From positions 1 through 21,129 of IMG/VR virus record IMGVR_UViG_3300032224_000619: a stretch of 21,129 nt of DNA. One strand, 5' to 3'. The notes under the pieces are model-generated. The model was not told the DNA's origin. It searched no databases and saw only the letters and a program-made list of their open reading frames with translations. Position 1 is the stretch's first letter, and each line of letters begins with the position of its first letter. Source of the stretch: a virus. Shown one piece after another: positions 1-5,892 of this stretch. The position numbers and the translations under genes are program-made.

Positions 1-33
1 CTTAGTCTTGACCTTAAACATATTGGCTGGCAT
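1..33 (-). CDS. 5' end of a divergent minus-strand gene (partial)
   Basis: On the minus strand an ATG at 33-31 opens a frame reading MPANMFKVKTK that runs off the left edge without a stop. Directly upstream on that strand is AAAGGAAGAAG, a purine-rich Shine-Dalgarno-like stretch touching the start codon, which other genes here lack. Only 11 codons are visible, so no function can be given. If real, it is the only minus-strand gene in the window, and 34-346 is a divergent intergenic region. Confidence 0.45.
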   Translation of the reverse strand, partial: MPANMFKVKTK

Positions 34-103
34 CTTCTTCCTTTATGAGACACTACTGTTCTTATATAGTAAGAAAAGATCTGTTACTGAGTATTAATTA
101 CAT

Positions 104-148
104 AGTTATAGTAGGATAGCTCTTACTATAACTACACGTTTTAGAGGT
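104..148 (+). ncRNA. Possible small RNA upstream of an orphan terminator
   Basis: A perfect 10-bp hairpin (AGTTATAGTA 104-113, TACTATAACT 124-133, 10-base loop) is followed 15 bases later by a rho-independent terminator on the same strand. No + strand gene lies upstream, because the left-edge gene points away. The terminator therefore implies a short + strand transcript from about position 40-100. The 5' end is unknown and no convincing promoter was seen. It could also be an attenuator for the leader of the next gene. Confidence 0.3.
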
Positions 149-187
149 AAGCCCTGCTTGGTTAATACTAAGTGGGGCTTTATTTTT
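149..187 (+). terminator. Rho-independent terminator in divergent region
   Basis: A 13-bp stem including G-U pairs (AAGCCCTGCTTGG 149-161, CTAAGTGGGGCTT 168-180) with loop TTAATA is followed by a U-rich tract, TTTATTTTT. The T tract is only on the + side, so it acts on rightward transcription although no rightward gene precedes it. Confidence 0.7.
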
Positions 188-217
188 ATCCATCGTTTTT
201 TCGTTTAATAATCCAAC

Positions 218-298
218 ATCAAAGCGCATCGTCACAAAAACTTTGATAGGAAACCATTACAGCATGTTCGAGCTGTAATGTAAAGGCTTTATAAGCCT
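218..298 (+). promoter_or_regulatory. Structured leader of the 347-862 gene: three hairpins
   Basis: Three perfect hairpins stand in a row. The first is ATCAAAG/CTTTGAT (218-224 with 241-247). The second is CATTACAGC/GCTGTAATG (255-263 with 272-280, 8-base loop). The third is AGGCTT/AAGCCT (284-289 with 293-298, loop TAT). They end 48 bases before the start codon. The rest of 188-346 is an AT-rich spacer. An RNA leader affecting stability or translation is likely; no known riboswitch class was recognised. Confidence 0.4.
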
Positions 299-346
299 GA
301 TCTAGAACACAATCTATTATTTATTTATCTATTAAAAACAATTATC

Positions 347-862
347 ATGAACAAAATCGTTTTAGAATCTGCAAAAGGAGTAAAAGGTAACAAAGTACAA
401 CTTACTTTCTCACAAATTGTCAATACTGGCAAATCATCAAATAACATTCTTGGTCTATTAAATGCATCTGACGATCGCTTTAATCAGTCTAAGCCTCGTT
501 TTGCATGGTTATCTGGTGAGAAAGCAGATATCACTGCGCAATTTGGCATCGATGTAACTAACCTTGCTGAAGGTGAAGAGCTTATCATTAACCAAGAAGA
601 TCCACGTCTTGCTGGTGCACCTGATATGCCATTGAACATTCAGATTGTAGAGACTACAAAAGGTACAGAGTATGATGTAGCTAACTTTGAGACACGTGCT
701 AAGCGTGCTGGCAAAGATGGCGACTTCATTCTTCACAACGGTTTGTATATCTATAGCCGCTCACTAGTAGTAACAGGTGAAGCAAAGCATGTTATTCTTG
801 AAGGCACTACTCGTTTAGACGTAGCTCAAGCTGCTGATGCTATTGCATCTGCATTGAACTAA
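347..862 (+). CDS. Stand-alone phage protein of unknown function, 171 aa
   Basis: A complete frame starts at an ATG preceded by AAAAACAATTATC, an A-rich leader without a Shine-Dalgarno sequence. The protein is soluble, with no signal peptide or membrane segment. The middle is acidic (VTNLAEGEELIINQED) and the C-terminal part looks like alternating strands ending in an Ala-rich helix (DVAQAADAIASALN). I do not recognise the family. The gene has its own structured leader and a strong terminator, so it is probably monocistronic and possibly made in quantity; its more regular codon use would fit. A nucleoid-like or early host-takeover protein is possible, but nothing in the sequence proves it. 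Confidence 0.85.
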   Translation: MNKIVLESAKGVKGNKVQLTFSQIVNTGKSSNNILGLLNASDDRFNQSKPRFAWLSGEKADITAQFGIDVTNLAEGEELIINQEDPRLAGAPDMPLNIQIVETTKGTEYDVANFETRAKRAGKDGDFILHNGLYIYSRSLVVTGEAKHVILEGTTRLDVAQAADAIASALN

Positions 863-885
863 TCTAAGGTTTAGTTTGTAAACAG

Positions 886-917
886 GGGAGTATAGTTTCT
901 ATGCTCCCTTTTTTTTT
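886..917 (+). terminator. Rho-independent terminator after the 347-862 gene
   Basis: A 10-bp stem with one G-U pair (GGGAGTATAG 886-895, CTATGCTCCC 899-908) and loop TTT is followed by nine T residues (909-917). It sits 24 bases past the stop codon and should separate this gene from the next. Confidence 0.9.
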
Positions 918-937
918 CTATTCTTAAAATACACGCC

Positions 938-1204
938 ATGGCTACTAAAAAAACAACTATTAAGAGAGTTCGAATGGACGAACTTGGTCTATATTTAAAT
1001 ACAATAGAACTAGACCATAAACCACGAACAAATAAAGAGCGAGCGGAGTTGGTAACTAAATACTTTAATGTAAAGTGTTTAGAAGAGGATGTAAATAATT
1101 ATGAGAGACTTTTAAAAGAATACGATTACATAGTACATGAAGATTACGAGCTTGAGTCAAGACGTCAAGAGTATTTTTCACACCTAGGGTTTATATTTAT
1201 ATAA
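938..1204 (+). CDS. Small phage protein, 88 aa, possibly helical DNA-binding
   Basis: A complete frame starts ATGGCTACT, 20 bases after the terminator. The N-terminus is Lys-rich (MATKKTTIKRVRMDEL). The segment TNKERAELVTKYFNVK (about residues 31-46) is helix-turn-helix-like in spacing and is followed by an acidic helical stretch (LEEDVNNYERLLKEYDY). Family not recognised. A small DNA-binding or adaptor protein is possible, but this is inferred from composition only. The tRNA-like locus follows within 11 bases of the stop, so the two may share a transcript. Confidence 0.7.
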   Translation: MATKKTTIKRVRMDELGLYLNTIELDHKPRTNKERAELVTKYFNVKCLEEDVNNYERLLKEYDYIVHEDYELESRRQEYFSHLGFIFI

Positions 1205-1214
1205 GCAGTAGGAT

Positions 1215-1342
1215 AGTCCAGTGGCGGAATGGTAGACGCTAATACGATAGAGTAAAAAGATAAGTGAGACTATACCCAAGCGGATAAATATAGTTACCAT
1301 CGGGAAACATTACTCATACAGGTTCGAATCCTGTCTGGACTA
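1215..1342 (+). tRNA. tRNA-like gene with an oversized, non-canonical interior
   Basis: The two ends are clearly tRNA. A 7-bp acceptor pairs AGTCCAG (1215-1221) with CTGGACT (1335-1341), discriminator A at 1342. The D arm is GCG-GAATGGTAGA-CGC (1224-1239), as in Leu-type tRNAs. The T arm is ACAGG-TTCGAAT-CCTGT (1318-1334). Between D and T arms lie 78 bases, far more than a normal anticodon plus variable arm, and no 5-bp/7-nt anticodon arm could be found. The interior can pair GAGTAA (1250-1255) with TTACTC (1310-1315) and ACTATA (1269-1274) with TATAGT (1289-1294). CCA is not encoded (ACT follows). It could be an intron-bearing tRNA, a fusion of two tRNA remnants, or a tRNA mimic. Confidence 0.55.
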
Positions 1343-1345
1343 CTA

Positions 1346-1361
1346 GACAGCTTGGAAAGAC
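1346..1361 (+). repeat. GGAAAGAC hairpin motif, copy 1
   Basis: GACAGCTTGGAAAGAC is the first of three copies of GACASCTYGGAAAGAC in the window. It begins 4 bases after the tRNA-like 3' end. The hairpin is GCTTG (1350-1354), loop GAAAGA, CAGAC (1361-1365), with one mismatch. A T-rich stretch follows. Confidence 0.55.
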
Positions 1362-1377
1362 AGACATCTTTTATTAA

Positions 1378-1385
1378 TCCTTTAA
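1378..1385 (+). promoter_or_regulatory. CCCTTAA-like leader element (variant)
   Basis: TCCTTTAA lies 18 bases before the ATG at 1396. It resembles the ACCCTTAA elements found 18-20 bases before three other start codons, with one base changed in the core. Confidence 0.25.
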
Positions 1386-1395
1386 AACTTAAATT

Positions 1396-1734
1396 ATGAA
1401 TGAACAAAAATTAATAGCAGGTATGTATGTAAGAATACCTGAAACTGTTACTAGTCACTCACAGTTTGTAAGCAGAAAGAAAGAGTATTTAGTACTTGAT
1501 GTAGAAAAACTAGCTAAGAATACATACTTCCATATTATCGAAGACAAGGGTAATATTGTACTATGCATTCTAGACAACTGTTCTTTTCTTAATGGTGGTA
1601 GCTGGGAAATTATAGAATCTAAGAGAACTTTAATAAACATAGATAAAGTAGTTTCTAGTAAACAATATCAAGCAGCATTATACTTCTTAGCAGGTATTGG
1701 TTTTGGTTATTTAATATTTGCTTTATTATCATGA
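1396..1734 (+). CDS. Small protein with C-terminal membrane anchor, 112 aa
   Basis: A complete frame with an A/T-rich leader (ACTTAAATTATG). The first ~85 residues look soluble and beta-rich (MYVRIPETVTSHSQFVSRKK, EYLVLDVEKL). The last ~22 residues (YQAALYFLAGIGFGYLIFAL) form one hydrophobic segment, so this may be a tail-anchored inner-membrane protein facing the cytoplasm. It overlaps the next gene by ATGA, suggesting translational coupling with the radical SAM enzyme. Family not recognised. Confidence 0.75.
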   Translation: MNEQKLIAGMYVRIPETVTSHSQFVSRKKEYLVLDVEKLAKNTYFHIIEDKGNIVLCILDNCSFLNGGSWEIIESKRTLINIDKVVSSKQYQAALYFLAGIGFGYLIFALLS

Positions 1735-2600
1735 AGCCTGCTTTAATAGAAAAAGTCAGTAGAAAGACTTTTAAAATTAGAGAATCAGGTAGATCTAGCG
1801 ATTATATAAGCCCCTCATTTGGTTTTGGCTGCTTACTAGAATGTGGCTACTGCTATATGAAGCGCCATAAACCAAAGGGGCTTAGTGTTGCTAAGAATAC
1901 AGGTGATATACTAACAGAGATTAACAATCATGCATTCTTTTATGCTGATGTTCCTAAACCTAATCAAACAGATGAACATTTTATTACTTACGATATTGCA
2001 TGCAATGAGGACTTTGCGCTCCATGCCAAGTATCATGATTGGGAAAGAATATTTGAATTCTTTCGCACGCATCCTATTGCAAAAGCTACACTTGCGACTA
2101 AAATAATACCGCTTGACTTTCTAGAATACAATCCTGAAGGTAAAATAAGAATTAGATTTAGTCTAATGCCACAAAAGATATCAAGCATACTAGAGCCTAA
2201 TACTAGTTTAATCATTGATAGAATCAAAGCTATTGATGCATTTATAGATGCAGGATACGATGTGCATGTTAACTTTAGTCCTGTAGTAGTATATCCTGGT
2301 TATTTAGAGGACTATGCTGAATTGTTTGAGATGTTAGAGCATTATGTAGATTACAAGGATCAAGTAAAAGCTGAAGTAATCTTCTTAACTCACAACAAGT
2401 CTAAGCATATCTACAATCTTATAAATAATGTACCAGGTGAAGATTTGCTATGGACTCCTGACAACCAAGAGACTAAGAATTCACAGTATGGGGGTGAGAA
2501 TATTAGATACCAACTAGGCTTAAAAGCTAAGTATATCCAAGACTTCAAAACTTTACATGAATCTATAATCAGCTGGTGCACAATTCGTTACATTTTTTAA
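1731..2600 (+). CDS. Spore photoproduct lyase-like radical SAM protein
   Basis: 289 residues. The radical SAM cluster motif C-x3-C-x2-C is explicit at C34-C38-C41 (GCLLECGYCYMKRHK), followed by the Tyr and basic residues typical of the spore photoproduct lyase (SPL) family. C91 in YDIACNED lies about where bacterial SPL carries its catalytic H-atom-donor cysteine; that alignment is my inference. SPL repairs the UV thymine dimer 'spore photoproduct' using SAM and a [4Fe-4S] cluster. Host and phage of this type do not make spores, so the substrate may be another DNA photoproduct or nucleic acid. The N-terminal region before the cluster is shorter than in Bacillus SplB (motif at C34 rather than about C90). 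Coupled by ATGA to the preceding membrane-anchored protein. Confidence 0.8.
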   Translation: MKPALIEKVSRKTFKIRESGRSSDYISPSFGFGCLLECGYCYMKRHKPKGLSVAKNTGDILTEINNHAFFYADVPKPNQTDEHFITYDIACNEDFALHAKYHDWERIFEFFRTHPIAKATLATKIIPLDFLEYNPEGKIRIRFSLMPQKISSILEPNTSLIIDRIKAIDAFIDAGYDVHVNFSPVVVYPGYLEDYAELFEMLEHYVDYKDQVKAEVIFLTHNKSKHIYNLINNVPGEDLLWTPDNQETKNSQYGGENIRYQLGLKAKYIQDFKTLHESIISWCTIRYIF

Positions 2601-2609
2601 ACTATCTTT

Positions 2610-2795
2610 ATGCAGAAATTCAAACTAATCTTTGTGGGAATAACAATAGGTATATTAATAAGCATCTTTATAGACAAAGCTACTTATAAGCCTGTTGTAG
2701 AAGAATACCACATTACTCTAACACAGGATTGGGAAAAGACCTGTAACGCTCGTGAAAAAGCATATTATGAACATTTACTTAGAACTAAGCCATGA
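2610..2795 (+). CDS. Small single-pass membrane protein, 61 aa
   Basis: Residues about 5-21 (KLIFVGITIGILISIFI) form an N-terminal membrane segment after a basic start (MQKFK). The remaining ~40 residues (YKPVVEEYHITLTQDW) are polar and end in a basic tail, so they would probably lie in the periplasm. It follows the SPL-like gene by 9 bases and overlaps the next small gene by ATGA. The topology resembles many phage membrane micro-proteins, including inner spanins, but no lysis gene is near. Function unknown. Confidence 0.6.
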   Translation: MQKFKLIFVGITIGILISIFIDKATYKPVVEEYHITLTQDWEKTCNAREKAYYEHLLRTKP

Positions 2796-2890
2796 TTAAA
2801 GAATTAGAATTCTGGTTTAAATACATTATAGTTATTGTACTAATTGTGTACATACTTAAACGACTATCATGTTATGAATTTCTTTATTAA
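2792..2890 (+). CDS. Membrane micro-protein, 32 aa
   Basis: ATG at 2792 overlaps the previous stop (ATGA). The frame reads MIKELEFWFKYIIVIVLIVY then ILKRLSCYEFLY and stops at 2888-2890. Nearly the whole protein is one hydrophobic helix flanked by Lys/Arg. The ATGA coupling and clear membrane pattern argue for a real gene despite its size. It may partner with the preceding membrane protein. Function unknown. Confidence 0.5.
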   Translation: MIKELEFWFKYIIVIVLIVYILKRLSCYEFLY

Positions 2891-2908
2891 CTAAACAACA
2901 AGAACAAT
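2888..2908 (+). repeat. 21-base leader repeat, copy 1
   Basis: Starts with the TAA stop of the 32-aa gene, continues CTAAACAACAAGAACAAT, and supplies the AT of the next start codon. The same 21 bases recur at 3054-3074. Confidence 0.8.
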
Positions 2909-3056
2909 GAGTCACGACCAAAAAAGTTGGGAACAATTTAATAAAGTAGATGAGCCTACTTTAGCAATGTCAGCAATGTATGCTGCGGTTGAGTCCAAGT
3001 TAAAACCAAGAGGTACAAATCTAACACCTCCAAAAAAGAAACGTAAAAAGAAGTAA
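2907..3056 (+). CDS. Small hydrophilic protein with Lys/Arg-rich tail, 49 aa
   Basis: ATG at 2907 follows AACAACAAGAACA, a typical A-rich Bacteroidota-type leader. The frame begins MSHDQKSWEQFNKVDEPTLA and ends PPKKKRKKK before TAA at 3054-3056. The strongly basic C-terminal tail suggests nucleic-acid or acidic-protein contact. No family recognised. Codon pattern and leader support coding. Confidence 0.55.
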   Translation: MSHDQKSWEQFNKVDEPTLAMSAMYAAVESKLKPRGTNLTPPKKKRKKK

Positions 3057-3074
3057 CTAAACAACAAGAACAAT
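3054..3074 (+). repeat. 21-base leader repeat, copy 2
   Basis: Exact second copy of 2888-2908, again beginning at a stop codon. Here the sequence continues AATAAACCC, so there is no ATG at the repeat end and translation starts 21 bases further on, at 3095. Confidence 0.8.
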
Positions 3075-3076
3075 AA

Positions 3077-3084
3077 ACCCTTAA
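3077..3084 (+). promoter_or_regulatory. ACCCTTAA leader element
   Basis: ACCCTTAA begins 18 bases before the ATG at 3095. The same octamer precedes the starts at 10589 and 11224 at nearly the same distance. Confidence 0.35.
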
Positions 3085-3094
3085 ATTTCTAAAT

Positions 3095-3289
3095 ATGACA
3101 AAGTACAAAGTAGTGCAAGTAGATGAAACTGTATTCGCTATTAAAAAGCGTGTATTATTCTTCTTTTGGTCTTATGTGACCGTACCTAACTATCCTCGAA
3201 TAGTATGGACTTCTAATTCTTACAGAGGCGCAAAAGCATACCACACTTTATTGACTAATAAAGTAAAAAACACAAAGAAAACTAAGTAG
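3095..3289 (+). CDS. Small basic protein of unknown function, 64 aa
   Basis: Complete frame with an aromatic centre (VLFFFWSYVTVPNYPRIVWT) and a Lys-rich C-terminus (NKVKNTKKTK). The hydrophobic stretch is too broken by charged and Pro residues to be a clear membrane helix; a small beta fold is more likely. Preceded by an ACCCTTAA element. Last of the small-gene group before the polymerase operon. Function not recognised. Confidence 0.6.
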   Translation: MTKYKVVQVDETVFAIKKRVLFFFWSYVTVPNYPRIVWTSNSYRGAKAYHTLLTNKVKNTKKTK

Positions 3290-3304
3290 TCAAGCATCTT
3301 GACT
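3288..3304 (+). other. Hairpin at the end of the small-gene group
   Basis: AGTCAAG-CAT-CTTGACT is a perfect 7-bp hairpin overlapping the TAG stop of the 3095 gene. No T run follows, so it is a weak terminator at best; it may protect the mRNA 3' end. Confidence 0.4.
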
Positions 3305-3305
3305 G

Positions 3306-3338
3306 TTGCATAATTATTGTAAATTATTTATATTTACA
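3306..3338 (+). promoter_or_regulatory. Candidate Bacteroidota-type promoter with overlapping dyad
   Basis: TTG (3306-3308) and TATATTTAC (3329-3337) are separated by 20 bases, close to the Bacteroidota consensus TTTG then TAnnTTTG. A perfect dyad TGTAAAT-N7-ATTTACA (3318-3338) covers the -7 element, as an operator would. This is the only spacer over 100 bases before the replication operon and lies 65 bases upstream of the polymerase start. Confidence 0.35.
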
Positions 3339-3402
3339 GTTAGCTTTTTGTTTTCTAGTAAAATAGTAATTTACTAATTATCAACCTAATAAGTTCCAAC
3401 TT

Positions 3403-5412
3403 ATGATTTATTTAGTTACTAACCAGCAGAGTATGTTTACCTCTGCTGGTTACTCTTTGGCAACCGTCGAAGACTCAATAAAATACCTCAAAACACTAGA
3501 CATTATCGGCTTTGATACCGAGACTATGGGCTTAGACCCTTACACTAAACCTTTGCTATCTATGCAGCTAGGTGACGAACAAAAGCAGTATGTAGTAGAC
3601 TGCACGACTGTAGATCCCAAAGTTTACAAAGATTTGCTTGAAAGCAAGGTTTTGATCATGCACAATGCAAAGTTTGACTTGCGGTATCTATTTCACCATG
3701 GAATCGTGCCTACTAAAATCTTTGATACTTTTCTTATCGAGAGAATCCTGACTACTGGCATAGATACTGTTAGAAGATCGCTTGATGCAGTGGTGTATAG
3801 ATATTGCAAAATAGAACTTGATAAAACTGTGCGTGGTCATATTCATCGTGAAGGCTTGTCTACAAGAGTTATTAAATATGCAGCTGACGACGTTAAGTAT
3901 CTTCACCAAGTGATGAGAAAACAGCAGGTAGCATTGCAAGAGAATAACTTAACACGTGCTGCTAGTCTTGACAACGAGTTTGTTGTAGTACTAGCATACA
4001 TTGAGTATTGTGGCTTCTATATGAATCCACAAGACTGGGCTAAGAAATGCGAAGAAGACAAAAAAGATCTTGAAACTGTTAAGAAAAAGCTAGATGATTT
4101 TATTCTGGCTAATCCTGAGCAATATGCTGATTATATAGACAATCAGCTAGATTTATTTGCTCCAGGTGTGTCTACTAAAATTAATTGGTCATCTTCTAAA
4201 CAAGTAATAAGCTTTATGCAGTCTCTAGGCGTTGAAACACTTACTAAAGACAAAGAGACAGGCTTGTTTAAACACTCTGTTGACAAGAAAGTCTTGGGTC
4301 CACAGAAGAAGAAACACCCTATTATTCCTACGTACATTGAGTACACTGAGCATCAAAAAGTTGTAAGTACTTACGGCGACAACTGGTTTAGTTATATAAA
4401 CCCTGTCACCAAGAGAATACACAGCAATTTCACTCAGATTATGAATACAGGCAGGTTATCTAGTGGTCAAAAAGCTAACAAAAAGACTGGCATACCACAG
4501 GCACCTAATATGCAAAACATACCTAGTGATTCTAGAACTCGTAGTTGCTTCCAATCTCAAGATGGTAATGTACTAATAGTAAGTGACTATAGTGGCCAGG
4601 AGCAGATTGTACTTGCCAATAAAAGCTTGGACAATGACTTGTTGTATTTCTATTCACAGGGTCTTGGTGATATGCATAGTTTCGTAGCATCAAAGATCTT
4701 TCCTGAGTTATCAGGATTGTCGTTAGATGAAATTAAAAACAATCACAAAGACAAAAGACAAATTGCTAAAGGTGCAGGCTTTGCTATTAATTACGGCGGC
4801 ACAGGGATTACTATATCTCAAAACTTAAACATCTCTATCGAAGAAGGCGAGAAAGTATATCAAGAATACTTTAAAGCATTTCCTGGCTTAGCTAACTATT
4901 TTAAGCAAGAGAAGCAACGAGCATTGAGTTTGGGCTACATAGAATTTAATCCTATTAGTCGTCGTAAATGTTTTATTCCTTTTTGGGAAGATTATAAAAG
5001 ACTGCACGATGAAATCTATAAGACTACAGGATTCTGGGATGATTACAAGTATCACAAACAAGAAGAAACTGAAGAATTTCGACAGTTCTACAAACCTAAA
5101 GTGCGTGAGTATTTTATGAAGAAAGGCGATATTGAACGCATGTCTCTAAATTACCCGATCCAAGGATCGAGTGCTGACATTACTAAACTTGCAGGTATTT
5201 ATTTCTTTAGGTATCTAATAGAAAAAGGTTTAGTATTCAAAGTCCTTATGCCTAATGTAGTACATGACGAGTGGATTGTAGAATCTCCAAAAGAACTTGC
5301 AGAAGAAATGAAAAACAAACTACAAGAATGCATGGAAGATGCAGGTAAAGTATTTTGTAAAGTTGTTAAACTAAAAGCTGACCCTGTTGTGACTTCGCAC
5401 TGGCAGCATTAA
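3403..5412 (+). CDS. polA-like: DNA polymerase, family A, with 3'-5' exonuclease
   Basis: 669 residues, the replicative polymerase. The N-terminal DnaQ-fold proofreading domain shows ExoI D38/E40 (GFDTETMGL), ExoII N88/D92 (HNAKFDL) and ExoIII Y159-D163 (YAADDVKYL). The polymerase domain shows motif A at D395 (SDYSGQEQI), motif B R452-K456-F460-YG464-465 (RQIAKGAGFAINYGG) and motif C H621-D622-E623 (VVHDEW); the conserved NYPIQGSSAD is at about 583-592. There is no 5'-3' exonuclease domain, as in T7-type phage polymerases. All catalytic residues are present. It opens the replication operon behind the candidate promoter. Confidence 0.97.
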   Translation: MIYLVTNQQSMFTSAGYSLATVEDSIKYLKTLDIIGFDTETMGLDPYTKPLLSMQLGDEQKQYVVDCTTVDPKVYKDLLESKVLIMHNAKFDLRYLFHHGIVPTKIFDTFLIERILTTGIDTVRRSLDAVVYRYCKIELDKTVRGHIHREGLSTRVIKYAADDVKYLHQVMRKQQVALQENNLTRAASLDNEFVVVLAYIEYCGFYMNPQDWAKKCEEDKKDLETVKKKLDDFILANPEQYADYIDNQLDLFAPGVSTKINWSSSKQVISFMQSLGVETLTKDKETGLFKHSVDKKVLGPQKKKHPIIPTYIEYTEHQKVVSTYGDNWFSYINPVTKRIHSNFTQIMNTGRLSSGQKANKKTGIPQAPNMQNIPSDSRTRSCFQSQDGNVLIVSDYSGQEQIVLANKSLDNDLLYFYSQGLGDMHSFVASKIFPELSGLSLDEIKNNHKDKRQIAKGAGFAINYGGTGITISQNLNISIEEGEKVYQEYFKAFPGLANYFKQEKQRALSLGYIEFNPISRRKCFIPFWEDYKRLHDEIYKTTGFWDDYKYHKQEETEEFRQFYKPKVREYFMKKGDIERMSLNYPIQGSSADITKLAGIYFFRYLIEKGLVFKVLMPNVVHDEWIVESPKELAEEMKNKLQECMEDAGKVFCKVVKLKADPVVTSHWQH

Positions 5413-5424
5413 ACTAAACTAACT

Positions 5425-5892
5425 ATGGCAGTATCTATAAAACTAAACACGATGTCTTATCGTGAAAGAATTCGCGAATTACGTCAAGAAATTAGATTAT
5501 TCGAAGAATTAGAAACTTTAGAAGCATATTTTAAGCCATTGCGCAATGTAAATAACATGTATATGTTAGAATTACGTAGAATCTATGCGCAAAAACTATA
5601 CGACAAAGGCTTAACTTATTCAGAAATAGGTAGAACTTTTGGAATGACATACAATGTAGCAAAGCGTGCTATGTTAAATCCTTCTAACCCTGCGACATTT
5701 AGAGCTATTAAAGATCTACATGCTAAATGGTTAAAAGATAATGTCTATCCTGTGACCTATGATGGTAGAGTTTATGATTCTGTAACTACAAACACAACGC
5801 CTTACATTAGGCCGTTTACTTTAAAACCTGTTAAAAAATATGCAAAAGAGAACGTTAGTGCAATCTACGGCTACGGAGTCAATCATTGCTAA
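5425..5892 (+). CDS. Helix-turn-helix protein, 155 aa
   Basis: Starts 12 bases after the polymerase. An N-terminal charged helix (MSYRERIRELRQEIRLFEELE, about 10-30) suggests a coiled coil. The segment KGLTYSEIGRTFGMTYNVAK (about 61-80) is a clear sigma-70-region-4-like or resolvase-like HTH (T-x-x-E-I-G-x-x-x-G-x). The C-terminus is Tyr/Pro-rich. The last 53 bases overlap the helicase start in another frame. A transcription or replication-origin binding role is plausible; family not identified. Confidence 0.8.
   Translation: MAVSIKLNTMSYRERIRELRQEIRLFEELETLEAYFKPLRNVNNMYMLELRRIYAQKLYDKGLTYSEIGRTFGMTYNVAKRAMLNPSNPATFRAIKDLHAKWLKDNVYPVTYDGRVYDSVTTNTTPYIRPFTLKPVKKYAKENVSAIYGYGVNHC

Noticed and set aside
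1215-1342. Ordinary tRNA-Leu call
   Set aside because: D and T arms fit, but the middle is too long and has no anticodon arm; recorded as tRNA-like instead.
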